A stretch of DNA of 64,000 nucleotides from Pseudobacter sp. GTDB taxonomy: Bacteria; Bacteroidota; Bacteroidia; Chitinophagales; Chitinophagaceae. The stretch spans positions 1 to 64,000 of the forward strand of contig JAFIGX010000016.1 in NCBI GenBank assembly GCA_017849455.1, given 5' to 3'. Both the position numbers and the translations under genes were made by a program. Position 1 is the stretch's first letter. Each line of letters starts with the position of its first letter. The notes under the pieces are model-generated. The model was given only the letters and a program-made list of their open reading frames with translations, made no database searches and was not told the DNA's origin. This document shows, one piece after another, positions 43,240 through 52,100 of the stretch.

Positions 43240-43839
43240 TTATTCCTGGAAACGGGAAGTTCCCGCACCTGCAAAAGCATACATGTTCTGTAACAGGACC
43301 ATGAGCGTGGTAATGGAAACGAGCAACTGTTCTTTCAGGCTGCCCAGGCTCCGGGCCATGATCTTGTAAGTAGCCTTTACGGTGATGTTCAGGACATTAG
43401 CTATCTCTTCATAGGACAGTCCTTCATAAAAACGAAGGAAGATGACTTCCCGCTGGCGGGGTGTAAGGCTTTGGAGGGCGGCTTTCAGTTTTTGAACGCG
43501 GGCCGGATCGTTCTCCTGGTCGTACGTTGCCTGTTCCGTCAGGAATAGTGTTTCATCTTCAAAATTGAACGCGGTGATCCGTTTCGCCTGCCGTAGTTTA
43601 TCGAGGAGGATAAACCGGAAGGCGCCGAAAAAATAGCTGTTAGGTGAATGGAGTTGTGCGATCTTTTCTCTTTTATTCCAGATCAGTAAGAACACTTCCT
43701 GAATGCTGTCTTCGATCAATAATGGGTCAAGGGAGAATTTCTTACCATAAGTGTAGAACTTTTTAAACCAGGCAAAATAGAGCTGCTGATAGGCCGATTG
43801 ATCGCCCTCCAGGATATTTTGCCATAATTGTTTATCCAT
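43240..43839 (-). CDS. ECF-type RNA polymerase sigma factor (FecI-like)
   Basis: The 199-residue protein has sigma region 2 (~20-90; AYQQLYFAWFKKFYTYGKKF, LIEDSIQEVFLLIWNKREKI) and region 4 (~125-180; LTPRQREVIFLRFYEGLSYEEIANVLNITVKATYKI). It is the first gene of the minus-strand locus and should switch on that locus when FecR is triggered by substrate-loaded SusC. The C-terminal ~25 residues are hydrophobic (LLVSITTLMVLLQNMYAF), which is unusual for a soluble sigma factor and could aid contact with membrane-bound FecR (inference). Confidence 0.96.
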   Translation of the reverse strand: MDKQLWQNILEGDQSAYQQLYFAWFKKFYTYGKKFSLDPLLIEDSIQEVFLLIWNKREKIAQLHSPNSYFFGAFRFILLDKLRQAKRITAFNFEDETLFLTEQATYDQENDPARVQKLKAALQSLTPRQREVIFLRFYEGLSYEEIANVLNITVKATYKIMARSLGSLKEQLLVSITTLMVLLQNMYAFAGAGTSRFQE

Positions 43840-44002
43840 TCAGAAAGAGTTGAGGCATTGCTTAGGACTGTTGAAAGTAAGAAAATAAAAGTTAACCGTA
43901 TCTCTTTTTCGCGGGAGGTCAGTCGTGGTACCGACCTGTGTTTTACTGCGGGAGAGAATAAATTTTTCTGCAATTCATTGTTCATCATGAACTGGTCGTT
44001 CA

Positions 44003-44395
44003 TTACGTGGTGATATGCCCAAAGTACAGTACAACGCTTCGGGGATCGCCAAAGGAAATAGTGTAGTCGGTTTGTTCTCCCGGCGTACCTACCCCAGACC
44101 TGTCGCGTGCAATACTAAAGATCACCAGGTTGCCGGGTGAGAGAATATTCCGGGAAATGCCATGGCTTCTGTAATAGAAATACATGTGGTCTGATGGAAA
44201 TGTATGGCCGGGCGGATTGAGATTGCCCAGGGGCACCAGTGCCACGAAATGTGCGGTATCCAACGGAGAAAAAGAAAGGCTACCGGCAGTGATCTCCGCA
44301 GAATTGGGATTATCCGTTTTTTTCTTTTTGCAAGATGGCATCAGCAGCGTCACCACTGTCGATATCATCCATAACAACAAGATGTTCTTTTTCAT
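44003..44395 (-). CDS. Short lipoprotein resembling the N-terminal part of larger Bacteroidota surface proteins
   Basis: The 130-residue protein has a lipoprotein signal with lipobox MPSC followed by four lysines. The body contains LVPLGNLNPPGHTFPSDHMYFYY, a segment I associate with the front part of longer (>300 residue) M23-peptidase-like Bacteroidota proteins. Here the frame stops soon after (VVLYFGHITT) and no continuation is seen in another frame. It may be a natural short protein or a truncated relic. It lies 43 bp downstream of the NHL gene on the same strand and may share its transcript. Confidence 0.6.
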   Translation of the reverse strand: MKKNILLLWMISTVVTLLMPSCKKKKTDNPNSAEITAGSLSFSPLDTAHFVALVPLGNLNPPGHTFPSDHMYFYYRSHGISRNILSPGNLVIFSIARDRSGVGTPGEQTDYTISFGDPRSVVLYFGHITT

Positions 44396-44438
44396 CTGAA
44401 TAATATTTAGAATGGTCCAAAATAGCGCTGCACAAATA

Positions 44439-45515
44439 TCACTGAAGCGTGATTTTTCTGACCCTGCTGTTCATGTAATCGGCCACATACACATTGCCGT
44501 TATGATCACAGGCAACCCCATACGGGAGGTTGAACTGCGCCGAACCAGCGAGGCCCTCGGCATAGCCAGCCACAGAGCCGGCATAAGTGCTTACCATTCC
44601 ATTGGGCGTTATTTTCCTGATCTTGTGATTTTCGGTATCAGACACATAAATATTTCCGGATGCATCGATGGCTACACCGGATGATCCGTTGAATGTTGCC
44701 TGTGCAGCCGCCCCATCCGTTGCACCGGTCACACCGGTCCCCGCAAAAGTGGTCACCACCCCGGCTTGAGTGACCTTACGGATACGATGATTCGAACGAT
44801 CAGCCACATACACATTACCGGCCGCATCGATGGCCAACGCAAAGACCCCATTAAATTTGGCAGCCGTTCCGGTACCGTCCAAATAACCACCTGTGCCCCC
44901 TGCCATTGTCATCACCACACCGGAAGGTGTGATCTTACGGACCATGTTCTGTCCCTGATCGGCCACATACACATTTCCACTCGCATCGGTCGCTACACCG
45001 GTAGGGTAGCTGAATTTTGCTCCAATGCCGGGACCATCTGCATACCCTGCCACACCGGTACCTGCAAAGGTGCTGACATCACCTGCAGGCGTTATCTTGC
45101 GGATGGCATTGTTATTCATATCGGCTACATACACGTTGCCGGCTGCATCACAGGCCACACCATACGGCCAGTTGAATTTTGCCGTATTACCAGGACCATT
45201 GACGAATCCGGTTGTACCGGTACCAGCCAGCGTGCTGACCTGGCCCGACGGTGTGATCTTGCGGACCCTGTTATTAAATGGATCGGCAACGATAAGATTT
45301 CCCTCTCCATCGATGGCCATACTGGTGGGATAACTGAATTGAGCACTGGCAGCAGCGCCATCGGCAAAGCCGAATGTACCACTACCGGCGTAGGTCGAAA
45401 CTTTAAGCTCTGCAGGATCTTTGTGCTTCCTGCAGGAGAACAGGGTGAGGACAAGTACTGTCGCGAGTAATAAGTTCCCTGCTATGCCGGGTAAAGAACA
45501 TTTAAAATTTTTCAT
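44439..45515 (-). CDS. NHL-repeat six-bladed beta-propeller lipoprotein
   Basis: The 358-residue protein has a lipoprotein signal (LVLTLFSCRKHKDP). The rest is six near-identical ~53-residue repeats, each with YAGTGTxGxxDG, a PxGVAxDAxGNVYVAD strand and NxxIRKI (VADPFNNRVRKI, VADMNNNAIRKI, VADQGQNMVRKI, VADRSNHRIRKV, VSDTENHKIRKI, VADYMNSRVRKI). Six repeats close one propeller with no extra domain. Such proteins bind ligands or partners at the cell surface; the partner is unknown. High similarity between repeats suggests recent internal duplication. Confidence 0.95.
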   Translation of the reverse strand: MKNFKCSLPGIAGNLLLATVLVLTLFSCRKHKDPAELKVSTYAGSGTFGFADGAAASAQFSYPTSMAIDGEGNLIVADPFNNRVRKITPSGQVSTLAGTGTTGFVNGPGNTAKFNWPYGVACDAAGNVYVADMNNNAIRKITPAGDVSTFAGTGVAGYADGPGIGAKFSYPTGVATDASGNVYVADQGQNMVRKITPSGVVMTMAGGTGGYLDGTGTAAKFNGVFALAIDAAGNVYVADRSNHRIRKVTQAGVVTTFAGTGVTGATDGAAAQATFNGSSGVAIDASGNIYVSDTENHKIRKITPNGMVSTYAGSVAGYAEGLAGSAQFNLPYGVACDHNGNVYVADYMNSRVRKITLQ

Positions 45516-45692
45516 GTCGTTGGTATTCGGGTGAACAATGTATACTCCTGTTATGAAGTATCACATGCAAGGTAGGGCCGCCGATAAAGCGGTTTTTTGG
45601 CAATGAGTTACGGATAATGCTCGATGAGCCAACAGCGGGAATTTACCGGTGGGGGAAGTTGGTGAAGGATGAAATTGGAGGCCGTGGCCAGC

Positions 45693-46448
45693 TTATACAA
45701 GACCCAGCAGTTCGAGGAAGTCTTTTTTCTTGGTGCGGCTCACTTCCACTTCGCTGCCGTCTGTCATGGTGATGGTGCCCCCTTCACCCCTGATATAAGT
45801 AGTGATATAATCCATATTGATCAGGTGCGACCGGTGAGGCCGGAAGAAATTGTATTGCTCCAGCAGTTCTTCCACCTGCTTCAGTGTTTTGGATACCACC
45901 ATCTTTTTCCTGCCTTCAAAAAAGAACACGGAATAGTTGCTCTCCGATTCAATTCGGATAATGTCTTTGATATTGATGAAATGGATGCCTTCCTGTGTAG
46001 GCAGGGCGATCTTGTCGAAATGGGCATTGATCTTCCTGAGTTCAGTCCTGGCAGCCAGCGGAACGGCAATTTCACCGGCATCTTTTTTTTGCTGAAGCTT
46101 TTCTTCCAGCCTGGCTACACAGTTCTTCAGATCGGTCTCATGCACTGGTTTCAGGAGATAATCGAGCACTGCTATGCGCAGGGCTTCGATGGAGTATTGG
46201 CCGTGGGCCGTAACGAAGACGATCTCCACCATATTCTTTATTTGTCGTGCTATGTTCAATCCATCCATTCCCGGCATTTCGATATCGAGGAAGGCCACAT
46301 CCGGGGCCTGGTCCTGCACAAAATCAATGACGCCGGATGATTCCGTGAACATCCGCACGACCTGGATGGATGGGCAAAACTTTGCCAGCTTCAATTGAAG
46401 CAGTTCTGCGCTTTTTTCTTCATCATCTACTATGATCGCTTTTATCAT
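45693..46448 (-). CDS. LytTR-family response regulator
   Basis: The 251-residue protein has a receiver domain (IKAIIVDDEEKSAELLQLKL; phosphorylated Asp in DVAFLDIEMPGMDGL; conserved Thr/Ser and Lys in VTAHGQ and DYLLKPV). A LytTR DNA-binding domain starts at about residue 150 (IRIESESNYSVFF, then LEQYNFFRPHRSHLINMDYI, then MTDGSEVEVSRTKK). It starts 27 bp after the stop of the sensor kinase gene and is co-transcribed with it. The likely target is the direct-repeat site at 48449-48481. Confidence 0.96.
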   Translation of the reverse strand: MIKAIIVDDEEKSAELLQLKLAKFCPSIQVVRMFTESSGVIDFVQDQAPDVAFLDIEMPGMDGLNIARQIKNMVEIVFVTAHGQYSIEALRIAVLDYLLKPVHETDLKNCVARLEEKLQQKKDAGEIAVPLAARTELRKINAHFDKIALPTQEGIHFINIKDIIRIESESNYSVFFFEGRKKMVVSKTLKQVEELLEQYNFFRPHRSHLINMDYITTYIRGEGGTITMTDGSEVEVSRTKKKDFLELLGLV

Positions 46449-46475
46449 ACAGGAGGAATATAAATGGTTAGGGAA

Positions 46476-48380
46476 TTAATCGACGATTGGAATGGATATA
46501 TGTACTTCAGTACCAGTTTCACCGTTCTCCCCGATATCAAGGATCGATACAGATCCTTTCTCTGGCATCAGGTCGAGCCGTTGCTGTGTCAGCGTCAACG
46601 CAAGCGATTGATGCGGTCGTCCATTGATGGCCTTTATACGCCGGGCCGCTTCCCTCCCGATGCCATTATCCTTTACAATGATCTGCAATTCTTCACCGGC
46701 TACTTCCACCGATATGCGCAATATTCCTTTCGACCGGGTCTTATGCCGCAAACCATGAACAATAGCGTTCTCCACGTAAGGTTGAATGATGAGGGGCGGC
46801 ACTTTATGTTCCAACACGTTTGCAGGGAAATGGTATTCTACATCAAAACTGTTATTGTACCGTTCCCGCTCGAGATCGATGAACAGGCGAAGACCTTCCA
46901 GTTCTTTTTGCAGGCTCACCATATTGTGTTGTGAGTTTTCAAGCACGGAGCGGATCAGTTGCGAAAAGGTATGCAGGAACCTGGAAGCTTTTTCCGGTTG
47001 TTCCTTGAAAATATATGCATCGATCGTGTTCATGCAATTGAAAATGAAATGGGGGTTCATCTGCGATCGCAGCGCTTTGATCTCTGCTTCGGCTGCCAGT
47101 CGCTGGAACCGGGCACGCTCCTCTCCTTCCAGTTTGTTGCGATAAGCGAGGCCGAGGGAAAAGAACAACATCTCACTGATATTTCCCAGCATCACCAGCG
47201 GGGTACCTCCTCCCAACTCCGGAAAAATTCCCCATTGGGTATCCCGGAGGAGTTCATACAAAGATCCCAGGGCATAAAAAAGCAGCATACAGAAGATGCC
47301 ACCGTATAGGAATCGCTTGAGCCCTGCATTTACTTTCCTGATCCGGAATAAGGTATAACTCCCTGCGATCAGCAAAATGATGCCTGCGGTGGTATCCATG
47401 GCGATCAATCTCATCAGGTCCGCATACCGGAATGCATACCAAAGGTTGAAAACGGCAAAAGCCAGGATCAGGTAACTCGTATATTTCATCCACCTGGCCA
47501 TAACAGGCATATTGGTATCGATATAGAGGAACCTGCGCACGAATTGCCAATAGGCATACAGGCTGATCCAGGCGCATGCGTCTGGCAGGAGGTAGATCAC
47601 CAGGGGCTTTTCAGACATGATCAGTTGGTTGTTGCCATCCTGGAAAAAATTCAGCAGAAAGAAGATGGCGCTGAAAAGGATCGTGAGTGCATAATAGTAA
47701 TAGGCGGAATCCTCCGTGTACACCCATTTGATGGAGATATAGAAAAACATGATCACGAACATACCGATGCCGATGAAGAAGATATATCCTGTACGCTGAC
47801 TGTTCTCCAGTAATTTCACCTGCAATTCGTTCAGGGAACTCTTGCTCATCAGGTAAGGCTTGAAAGGGTCTACATGGTAGGTGGTATGATTGGTGATGCG
47901 GATGTAAAATGTGCTCGGATACCCGGCGGTCAAAGGCAGGAAGGCAGCCTGTCGCATGTTACCGATGCTCAGCAGGGACGCAGCGAAAAGGTTCCCACAT
48001 ACAGCCACTCTTGCCAGCCTTCCGTTATCGGCATAGTATACTTCCACATAATTCTGAAAGCCGGGATAAAAGACCACTGAAGTATCGGTGGAGTATTGAC
48101 TTTGTATCTGCACTTTTAGCCACACTGATAATTTGGGTGGCAGATGCCTGGGCACGGCAGTAAAATAATAGGAAAAAGGTTGAAATGAACGCCTGGACAC
48201 TGATGCGATCCCCTCACTACAGGTTGAATCGATATAGAAAGAGCCATAGTTCAGGTAGAGCGGTATGGGTTGTTGCAATAATTCCTCCCTGCCAAGGGTG
48301 ATGACCTGCGACCGGGAACTGAAGGGCCCCATGAACAGGGTCCACATACAAAGAAACACCAGCCTGAATAAGCAAGGCAT
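46476..48380 (-). CDS. LytS-type histidine kinase with 7TMR-DISM sensor
   Basis: The 634-residue protein has a signal peptide, a periplasmic 7TMR-DISM extracellular beta-sandwich (~40-180; FSYYFTAVPRHLPPKLSVWLKVQ, PLTAGYPSTFYIRITNHTTYHVDP), seven predicted membrane helices (~190-400) and a His_kinase/HATPase region (LRSQMNPHFIFNCMNTIDAYIF with the phosphorylated His; PPLIIQPYVENAIVHGLRHK; VKDNGIGREAARR). DISM sensors often bind carbohydrates. It heads a two-gene transcript with the LytTR regulator and is divergent from the 48521 lipoprotein. Confidence 0.95.
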   Translation of the reverse strand: MPCLFRLVFLCMWTLFMGPFSSRSQVITLGREELLQQPIPLYLNYGSFYIDSTCSEGIASVSRRSFQPFSYYFTAVPRHLPPKLSVWLKVQIQSQYSTDTSVVFYPGFQNYVEVYYADNGRLARVAVCGNLFAASLLSIGNMRQAAFLPLTAGYPSTFYIRITNHTTYHVDPFKPYLMSKSSLNELQVKLLENSQRTGYIFFIGIGMFVIMFFYISIKWVYTEDSAYYYYALTILFSAIFFLLNFFQDGNNQLIMSEKPLVIYLLPDACAWISLYAYWQFVRRFLYIDTNMPVMARWMKYTSYLILAFAVFNLWYAFRYADLMRLIAMDTTAGIILLIAGSYTLFRIRKVNAGLKRFLYGGIFCMLLFYALGSLYELLRDTQWGIFPELGGGTPLVMLGNISEMLFFSLGLAYRNKLEGEERARFQRLAAEAEIKALRSQMNPHFIFNCMNTIDAYIFKEQPEKASRFLHTFSQLIRSVLENSQHNMVSLQKELEGLRLFIDLERERYNNSFDVEYHFPANVLEHKVPPLIIQPYVENAIVHGLRHKTRSKGILRISVEVAGEELQIIVKDNGIGREAARRIKAINGRPHQSLALTLTQQRLDLMPEKGSVSILDIGENGETGTEVHISIPIVD

Positions 48381-48448
48381 CGAGGTTGTTTTAGGGAATT
48401 ATAAGGATGACATACAAATGTCTAAAATATTAATTAATTATTCAGGCT

Positions 48449-48481
48449 ATTCACTCATCCGGGCCAACCATTCACTCATCC
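48449..48481. promoter_or_regulatory. Predicted LytTR regulator site: two 12-bp direct repeats, 21-bp period
   Basis: ATTCACTCATCC occurs at 48449-48460 and again, identically, at 48470-48481; the starts are 21 bp apart, two helical turns. LytTR regulators (AgrA, AlgR, VirR types) bind pairs of ~9-bp direct repeats with this period. The site lies between the divergent sensor kinase (start 48380) and lipoprotein (start 48521) genes. Linking it to the LytTR regulator of this locus is inference. Confidence 0.6.
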
Positions 48482-48520
48482 TTTCCCACGCAGCAACAAG
48501 GGATCATTAATTTAGTGCAG

Positions 48521-49096
48521 ATGAATAGGTCCAGTAGAATAGTAATAATAATTGTCTGCATACAATTCCTATTTTCCGGATGCCAGGACCATGATAGCCG
48601 GGTAATACCGAAGCAGGCAGAAAAGATAGCCCAACAGTCCGTATGGCAGGCCCTTCAGTACAAAGGGATCACGCTGCGGTTGAACCAAGTAGTGAATTGC
48701 AGGTATCCTGTTCACGACCCGGTTTATTTCAACAGGAAATACATGAAACTGATCCTGATCGACCTTTCCGTAACATACGAAAACCACGCAGTAACAGATA
48801 AAAACCTGGTCATTCCTGCGGGAGCAACCCTCTGGGACAGCCGTGGGAATGCGTATGAATCAACGCCGGGGGTTATTGCCATGGCGCAAAATAGCCATTG
48901 CATCAAAGGCGATGATCTCGATAGCTATAATGCGGTCTGGAATGCGACCATACAGCCCGGCGAAACAAAAAGGGCTTTTCTGTTGGGTTTTGAATTACCC
49001 TCGGATGCAATACCGGCAAAGCTTTGCTGGAACCGGCAGTGGGAAAGGCAAAACCTCTGCATCATACTGAATGATACAACTGTTGTAAACAACTAA
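48521..49096 (+). CDS. Lipoprotein with a DUF4352-like Ig fold
   Basis: The protein has 191 residues from the ATG at 48521 (a GTG at 48515 is also possible). It has a lipoprotein signal (IVIIIVCIQFLFSGCQ). The mature part reads as a beta-sandwich resembling DUF4352/TRF2-like domains: VYFNRKYMKLILIDLSVTYENHAV, LVIPAGATLWDSRGNAYES, and GETKRAFLLGFELPSDAIPAKLCW. No catalytic residues are recognisable. It is 11 bp upstream of the large hydrolase gene, so the two are co-transcribed, and its promoter region contains the direct-repeat site. Confidence 0.75.
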   Translation: MNRSSRIVIIIVCIQFLFSGCQDHDSRVIPKQAEKIAQQSVWQALQYKGITLRLNQVVNCRYPVHDPVYFNRKYMKLILIDLSVTYENHAVTDKNLVIPAGATLWDSRGNAYESTPGVIAMAQNSHCIKGDDLDSYNAVWNATIQPGETKRAFLLGFELPSDAIPAKLCWNRQWERQNLCIILNDTTVVNN

Positions 49097-49107
49097 ACTC
49101 CCTTGTT

Positions 49108-52100
49108 ATGCTCAAGCAAGCGCTCCTGATCCCGGTCTTCACTGTATTCGGCCTGCTCCTTCATGCGCAACAGTTCCAGCATGAATCCACAGCCGGCAAT
49201 ATCAATGGCGGATGGACTTACCTCGACCATTCACAATTAAATAAAAATCCCGCAGCCATCATCCATGCTGTTTTGGTAAGCGGCCCGTCGAAGGGTAAGA
49301 ATATCGGTGTTTGGTATGATGCAGGCCAGGCCAAATGGGCGATCTTTCACCAGGATAGAACGCCCATGGCGGCAGGGAATATTTTCAATGTTTATCCAGC
49401 AGCCAGCTACGTGCATGTTGCCACGGCAAAAAATATCGACAACTATATCACCATCATCGATCATCCGCAGTTGAACGATCATGCAGATGCAAAATTTTCC
49501 GTCACGGCCAACTGGAACCCGAATGGTCAGGGAGGCATTTATGACGATCACGCTTTCAGCATATCATATAAAGGCGCCCGATGGATGATCGCCCACAATG
49601 ATCGCACCCCGATGCCACAGGGAGCCGCCTTCAATATCCTGATTGAAAGCAGCCCTGGTGCCGCTAATCAGCAGCCGGCAGTTAACCCGAACCCGCCTGT
49701 TACAACGATCATATTGAACCCTTCCGTAGTCGCCGATGCCCGGCTGATCAAGGCAGACACCGCATTCAATAACTGGGGCTTTGAAAACGGATTGAATGGA
49801 TGGCAACCCGAAGGAGATGCTTTTGCCAATCAACCCACGTATGGAGATAATGTAATGTCTGTGCGCGTAAGAACGGAAATGCTGCTCGGCAATGGCGGCA
49901 TCGGTGGTGATTACTGGAAGCAGATCCCCTATCCTATCGGCTTCAAGGGGAATTATTGGATAGGCACTTATGAAAACCATCCTGCAGGGAATGAAAGAAG
50001 GGAAAATGGTATTCTGACCGATGCCACCCTGGGTCAAACACAGGGCGATGGCCCGATGGGTTCGCTCACTTCTCCTGAATTCAAACTGTATCACCGCTAT
50101 ATCACTTTTTTGGTGAGTGGCGGCAGAAGCGAAAAAGTGAGAGTGGAGCTTCAAATGCTGAAAACAGAATTCGACGCCATGGATAAAGTGGTGATGAACC
50201 TGCTGAAAGCCGTATACCATAATACCAATCAGCCACTCCGGGGCGAATACCGGGTAGATCCCGATGGTCGTTTCGTAACGATCAAAACAGGCAATGGGTT
50301 CGACAGGGAGGAAATGAGAAGGATGATCTGGGAGATGCTGCCGGAATATTTCCGCGGTAAAACCTTTCGTATAAAGATCGTCGATCAGCAAAATGACGGA
50401 TGGGGGCATATCAATGTCGATGACTTCAGGTTTACCGACACCCATCCAACGATCATCGCAGGTCTTTATGATGCCGATGCGCCAGTATGGGGATTTGCAG
50501 ATACGCATACACATCCCGCGTCCGATCTGGGTTTTGGAGGATCACTGATCTGGGGCAAAGCGGATGGGGCCATCAGTGAGGCACTACATTTCTGCCGGCA
50601 TGGGATGCTGGAAAGCATGGCCGAAGGTGGTCTCACCCATAACAACAAAGGATGGCCCGTGTTCAGTTACTGGCCATCATTCACCGACAGAACGCACCAG
50701 ACCATGTATATCGATTGGATCAAAAGAGCGTATGATGGAGGTTTAAGGATCATGGTAGCGCTGGCCATCAACAATACCACCATGGCATTTTCCCTGAAGA
50801 GGGGAAGCTACCCGGATAAGCTCGCTACAAAACGGCAATTGGACGAACTCAAAAGGATCTTTGCCAACATTCCCTGGGCCGCGATCGCAACTTCTTCGAG
50901 AGAGGCAAGAAGTATCATCAAACAAAATAAACTGGCTGTAGTACTTGGGATAGAGGTAGACAATCTCGAAGATTTTACTACTGCCGAATATTTATACAGG
51001 AGAAATCACGGCGGATCTGTTTCCGCTTCCGCTGCCTATTCATTACCGTTGAGACCCGTGGATGCCACTGCTGAAGGCGTGGGCGTCGGTTCCCAGGAAA
51101 CTGCCCGTAATAATATGCGGCAAATGTTGCAGGAGCTGAAACAAAGCAAGGTTGTTCAGATAACGCCTATCCATTTTGCCGATAATATGGTTGGTGGGGC
51201 TGCTGTCTATAATCGTATGTTCAATGAGGTGAGCTATCAGAGTACTGGTGAAGGATATTTCGTGACGGACGGTAGCCGCAACGGTTTCAAATATGCGCTG
51301 AACATGGATAAAGAAGATGATTTCCCCAGGTTGTTGGCAACTGGCGGTAACCACCTTTATAATGTGCGCGAAACGATGGAAGCCAATCCCGGCGGGCACA
51401 TGAACGTTAAGGGAATACATGATAACGGCCGGGTCTTCGTAAAAGAAATGGCCAGGGCCGGCATGATCTGGGATATCGACCACAGCTCATTCAGGGCCAC
51501 CAATGATATTATTACTGAAGCAAGGAGATATAATTATCCATTGCTTTCTTCCCACACTGATTTTGTCGACCTGGGTTTTACAGGCGCCGGTAATTTCCGC
51601 GATGACAAAGAGGCGGACTATCGGACATTCGGTACTTCGAGTATCCACCATCTTACACATGAATCCATGAAGACCAGGCAAGCCGTTGCCGATATCAATA
51701 CACTGGGTGGCATGTTCAATCCCATCATGACGCTTACCAACCTCAAAGGAGGATCGACGCTCATACCCAATGATTGTCCCGGTTCATCCCGTACCTGGGC
51801 GCAGAAATATTTATATGCAGTGCAAAATGTACCGGGAAAAGGGGTTGGCCTGGCAACCGACAGGGGAATGCTGGAAAGTGTAGGGCCCCGCTTCGGCAAT
51901 AAGGCTGCTTCCGGCATCAGCCATGAGGAATTTGGCAATGCACCCTATACGAAGAACCTGAGAATACAAACGGTTATGGATGTACGCCTACGGAAATGGC
52001 AACAAATCAATGGGGTGCATTATGCTACCCCGATGCGCTCTATTTACAATGATATGTTCCGTGGTGCGGCTCACCTGTACGAAAAGGATGAGGATATGGT

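Noticed and set aside
45578..45598. Possible terminator (GCCGC/GCGGT followed by T6) on the plus strand
   Set aside because: The stem is only 5 bp with a wobble and no plus-strand gene precedes it.
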